A stretch of DNA of 8,899 nt from assembly GCA_031406795.1 (NCBI GenBank), contig JANOHV010000202.1:1-8899 (forward strand), in the 5' to 3' direction. The notes under the pieces were generated by a model, which had not been told where the DNA came from, ran no database searches, and saw only the letters and a list, made by a program, of their open reading frames with translations. Of the stretch, positions 6,455 through 8,899 are shown piece after piece. A program made the translations under genes and the position numbers. The stretch comes from DATDCY01 sp031406795 [NCBI: Candidatus Rokuibacteriota bacterium]. Its GTDB lineage: Bacteria; JAUVQV01. Positions within the stretch are counted from its first letter, which is position 1. The number at the start of each line of letters is the position of its first letter.

Positions 6455-7417
6455 ATGAAAAAGGTCTTCATTGGTTTTGTTACAGCAGTGGTACTGACGG
6501 CATCGTTCGCCGCGGCGGAAACGGGCACAGGATACAAGGGCTACCCTCGCGGCGATGCACTGGTCAGCGTGCACGAACTCAAGGACTTGATCGAAAGCGG
6601 CACCCCGAACCTCGTCATTATCGAGACCGCGAGCGCAGTGGAGTATTATCTGGGCCACATCCCGGGCGCGCGGCTCGTCGAGCGGGCGGATTTCGAGGCA
6701 CCCCCCGAGACGCAGGACGGTGTCACCGGCAATCTGATCGATGCAACCGGCTTTTCGAAACTCGCGCGAAGGCTCGGCGTCAACCGCGACTCCAAGATCG
6801 TGATCTACGACCGGCGCTGCGATGCGACTCGTCTCTGGTGGGCCTTCTTCTACTTCGGCAAGCTCGACGTGCGCGTTCTCGATGGCGGGATCGTGGCCTG
6901 GAAGAGCGAGGGCAACCCGACCGACCTGCTCGCGGGTGCAGCCCCGATGTCCGGTTCCTTCACCGCGGCCGTAAGCCTCCCGTCGCTTCGCGTGGAGACA
7001 GAAGCGATCGTCGCCCTGCGCTCCGACACCTCAGGACAGCTCTGGGATACCCGCGACCGGAAAGAATTCTGCGGCGAGGAGATGAAGCGTGGGGCGTACC
7101 GGGCGGGACGCATCCCCTGGGGCCGCCACAGCGAGTGGACCCTCTTCAAGAGCAAGGGAAACCCCACCGAATGGCTGCCGGCGGCCGACGTGCTCGCCGT
7201 GCTCGACCGGCTGGGTTTCGACCGCGGCAGCGACCAGTTCTTCTTCTGCCAGTCCGGCGTGCGGTCAACGCAGGCGCTTTTCACGCTGTACCTTGCGGGG
7301 TGGGACATCGAGAAGCTGCACAATTACGACAGTTCCTGGATCGGTTGGTCAAAGGACCCGCAGCTTCCGGTCAAGGTCGGCTGCGCACCGGAGGAGGTCG
7401 CGGCGATTGTTCGTTGA
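6455..7417 (+). CDS. Exported two-domain rhodanese (thiosulfate sulfurtransferase-like)
   Basis: This is a sulfurtransferase moving sulfane sulfur from thiosulfate or a similar donor to a thiophilic acceptor through a cysteine persulfide. The 320-aa precursor begins with a Sec-type signal peptide: KK, a hydrophobic stretch at about 4-19, and AxA-like cleavage near ASFAAA-E (residue 21). The protein should therefore act in the periplasm or outside; no lipobox is present. An N-terminal rhodanese domain (about 35-155) has GHIPGA (67-72) and IVIYDRRCDATRLWW (115-129). The C-terminal domain (about 178-305) has LWDTRDRKEF (196-205) and the active loop CQSGVRST with C265. The start has AAGGAG (6443-6448) 6 nt upstream. 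It follows a terminator-bearing leader, so premature termination may govern expression. Its stop TGA directly abuts the stop of the convergent acetyltransferase gene. The true donor is unknown. Confidence 0.87.
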   Translation: MKKVFIGFVTAVVLTASFAAAETGTGYKGYPRGDALVSVHELKDLIESGTPNLVIIETASAVEYYLGHIPGARLVERADFEAPPETQDGVTGNLIDATGFSKLARRLGVNRDSKIVIYDRRCDATRLWWAFFYFGKLDVRVLDGGIVAWKSEGNPTDLLAGAAPMSGSFTAAVSLPSLRVETEAIVALRSDTSGQLWDTRDRKEFCGEEMKRGAYRAGRIPWGRHSEWTLFKSKGNPTEWLPAADVLAVLDRLGFDRGSDQFFFCQSGVRSTQALFTLYLAGWDIEKLHNYDSSWIGWSKDPQLPVKVGCAPEEVAAIVR

Positions 7418-8413
7418 TTATATCTGGTAGTCGACGAGATCCGAGCGCTTCTGGAGGACGATGATCCTCGCCTCCTCGTTGATGACGATCGAGTTGGCGG
7501 GGACGCTGCGGTTGAGAAACACTCCCGCCCCGATCGTGCTCCCGGCGCCGACGACCGTGTCGCCGCCCATGATCGTGGCACCGGCATACACCGTCACGCG
7601 GTCCTCGAGTGCCGGGTGGCGAATCTTGCCGTGCAGAGCGCGCCCGCCCGAGAGCGACCGCGCGATGAGCCCGACGCTCTGGTAGATCTTGACGTGGTCG
7701 CCGATGCGCGAGGTCTCGCCGATGACCGTACCCGTGCCGTGGTCGATGTAGAAGTGCGAGCCGATCTCGGCGCCCGGGTGGATGTCGATGCCGGTGCGCG
7801 AGTGCGCATACTCGGTCATGATCCGCGGCACGAGCGGGACGCCCTTGGCGTAGAGGATGTGCGCCATGCGCTGGATGGCGACCGCCTCGACGAAGGGATA
7901 GGCCAGGATGACCTCGTCGATGGCCACCGAGGCCGGGTCGCCCTGGAAGGCGGCCTCGACGTCGGTCTGCAGCACCTCGCGCACGGTGGGCAGGGCGCGC
8001 AGGAACTCGGCCGTGATGACGCCGGCGAGGCTCGGCACCTCCGGCAGCGCCGGGCAGGCGGGCGAACAGCGGAGGCTCTTGGTGATCTCGTCGCGCAGAC
8101 GCTGGCAGACCGAGTGCAACAGCACGGCGACCTGTCTTTCGAGTTCGTCGGCGTGAGGCAGGCGCTCGTCGAAGAAACCCGGGAAGAGCAGCCGCAGCAG
8201 GTCCCGCGCGATCATCCCCACTGCGCGTTTCGAGGGAAGGTTCTTCCCCTCGAGGTGGTTGATGCTCCCCACCCGCCGGTAGGAGTCGACGAGCAGCGCG
8301 GCCGGCTCCTCGCAGCGCGCGCACAACCGGGGATTGCCTGTTGCGGGATCGGGGCTGCCGCACGCCGGAATCCGACATCCCCGCCCATCTTGGCCCGACC
8401 GCTGCTCGCTCAT
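7418..8413 (-). CDS. epsC: Serine O-acetyltransferase, EpsC type, with N-terminal cysteine cluster
   Basis: It acetylates L-serine with acetyl-CoA to O-acetylserine, the committed step to cysteine, in the cytoplasm. The 331-aa product has an alpha-helical N-terminal half (about 40-205) and a left-handed beta-helix with hexapeptide repeats (about 208-310). Catalytic features are DIHP (D210, H212), YIDHGTG (D224, H225) and the RHP histidine H266. The insertion between IYQSVGL and KIRHP marks the EpsC branch, not short enterobacterial CysE. An open frame continues 71 codons upstream. I chose ATG 8413-8411 because GGAGGAGGAG precedes it by 9 nt and the family-like sequence begins after it; ATG 8434 is a weaker alternative. 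Unusual is the Cys pattern near the N-terminus, C13-x4-C18-x12-C31-x2-C34, which could bind a metal. It is convergent with the rhodanese gene with zero spacing, and divergent from hppA. Confidence 0.9.
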   Translation of the reverse strand: MSEQRSGQDGRGCRIPACGSPDPATGNPRLCARCEEPAALLVDSYRRVGSINHLEGKNLPSKRAVGMIARDLLRLLFPGFFDERLPHADELERQVAVLLHSVCQRLRDEITKSLRCSPACPALPEVPSLAGVITAEFLRALPTVREVLQTDVEAAFQGDPASVAIDEVILAYPFVEAVAIQRMAHILYAKGVPLVPRIMTEYAHSRTGIDIHPGAEIGSHFYIDHGTGTVIGETSRIGDHVKIYQSVGLIARSLSGGRALHGKIRHPALEDRVTVYAGATIMGGDTVVGAGSTIGAGVFLNRSVPANSIVINEEARIIVLQKRSDLVDYQI

Positions 8414-8799
8414 GTCCAGGCGCTCCTCCTCCATGCTCCGGAAGATAGTACCCTTCCCGCGGCGCGGATGAAAGACCCTCGCGTACGCCGACGGTAAAAC
8501 CAGACGTCCGGTTGGCTGCAACGCTCTCGTCGGGCTGATCCGGGGCAGGCGCTTAGCCGACCACTTAATTCCGTAATCGAACAAACCAACTATTGCTATA
8601 TTCCGAGTAGTGTCATATAAACTCAACCCGAAAATATCAACAATGACAGATGAATAGACGGTATCGTGCGTGAAGTGAGACTCGCGCGGGCGACCTGCTA
8701 ATTGGGTAGCTCAGCGGTCATTATAACAAGACGGCTGGTGGGGGGAGTCGACAAGTCACGCTGTCGGCAGATGACAAGGGAACAGGGGAAGGGAGCGGT
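8414..8799. other. Divergent intergenic region between epsC and hppA
   Basis: No gene is seen. A possible epsC promoter on the minus strand is TTGATA (8640-8635), 17 bp, TATGAC (8617-8612), which would leave a leader of roughly 190 nt. In that leader a 16-bp near-palindrome lies at 8498-8513 (two mismatched positions, centre GACGTC), flanked by CCGACG (8488-8493) and CGTCGG (8528-8533), so a long hairpin is possible. For hppA only a lone -10-like TATAAC (8722-8727) without a good -35 is visible, plus AAGGGAG (8789-8795) just before the start. Segment 8581-8640 is AT-rich. Confidence 0.4.
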
Positions 8800-8899
8800 A
8801 TGAGCGAGATTGTGATGTTTGCACTGGGGTGCGGAGTGCTCGGGGTGGTGTACGCGCTGGTCACCGCCAGCTGGGTGATCAAGCAGGACGCCGGGAGTT
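8800..8899 (+). CDS. hppA: Membrane-bound proton/sodium-translocating pyrophosphatase, N-terminus (partial)
   Basis: This integral membrane enzyme couples hydrolysis of inorganic pyrophosphate to ion pumping across the cytoplasmic membrane. Only 33 codons are present. They form a first transmembrane helix (about residues 3-20, FALGCGVLGVVYALVTA) followed by SWVIKQDAGS, which matches the conserved end of helix 1 in this family (W-V-x-x-Q-D-A-G). The start ATG at 8800 has AAGGGAG (8789-8795) 4 nt upstream. The gene runs off the window end, so the ion specificity (the potassium-dependence position and sodium-binding residues) cannot be judged. It diverges from epsC across a 386-nt spacer and is functionally unrelated to the sulfur genes, except that biosynthetic reactions release pyrophosphate. 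Confidence 0.82.
   Translation, partial: MSEIVMFALGCGVLGVVYALVTASWVIKQDAGS

Noticed and set aside
7616-8497. 293-codon plus-strand frame opposite epsC
   Set aside because: Antisense shadow of a well-supported acetyltransferase, with no family resemblance.
8701-8730. tRNA-like stretch GGGTAGCTCAGCGGT
   Set aside because: It matches the D-arm of many tRNAs, but no D-stem partner, anticodon arm, T-arm or matching acceptor strand follows, so it is at most a remnant and probably chance.

Overview
The window is a piece of a GC-rich, probably Gram-negative bacterial chromosome. Its genes are GC-rich, while the spacers carrying promoters are strikingly AT-rich. The first 50 bases look like a fold-back artefact, so base 1 is probably at or near a contig end. 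Nothing here fixes the phylum. A CIRCE-controlled groES-groEL operon, an EpsC-type serine acetyltransferase, a membrane pyrophosphatase and a metI-metC pair would suit Acidobacteriota, Methylomirabilota, Desulfobacterota or a similar lineage, but this is a guess.

Layout. (1) 1-691: groES followed by the broken 5' end of groEL, both on the minus strand, behind a sigma70-type promoter and a CIRCE operator. (2) 692-927: an AT-rich spacer with no convincing gene. (3) 928-2301: rsmB, a 16S rRNA m5C methyltransferase, on the plus strand. (4) 2302-2448: a spacer with repeated ATGGCG half-sites. (5) 2449-6023: a plus-strand cysteine desulfurase and two overlapping trans-sulfuration enzymes resembling Bacillus metI and metC. 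(6) 6027-6221: a DUF2292/YezD-like small protein on the minus strand, ending 3 nt from metC. (7) 6222-6454: a divergent promoter region whose two -10 boxes overlap, then an untranslated leader ending in a very strong intrinsic terminator. (8) 6455-7417: an exported two-domain rhodanese. (9) 7418-8413: a serine O-acetyltransferase on the minus strand whose stop codon abuts the rhodanese stop. (10) 8414-8799: a divergent spacer. (11) 8800-8899: the start of hppA.

From 2449 to 8413 the window is a sulfur-metabolism neighbourhood. The acetyltransferase makes O-acetylserine for cysteine synthesis. MetI joins cysteine to an activated homoserine to give cystathionine, MetC splits cystathionine to homocysteine, the desulfurase draws persulfide sulfur from cysteine, and the rhodanese handles sulfane sulfur outside the cytoplasm. 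DUF2292 is a small family of unknown role that I recall being found near sulfur genes. The observation most worth pursuing is the roughly 160-nt leader between the divergent promoter and the rhodanese gene. It ends in a near-perfect terminator with possible competing pairings only 18 nt before the start codon, so it is either an attenuator or riboswitch-like element or a small RNA gene.
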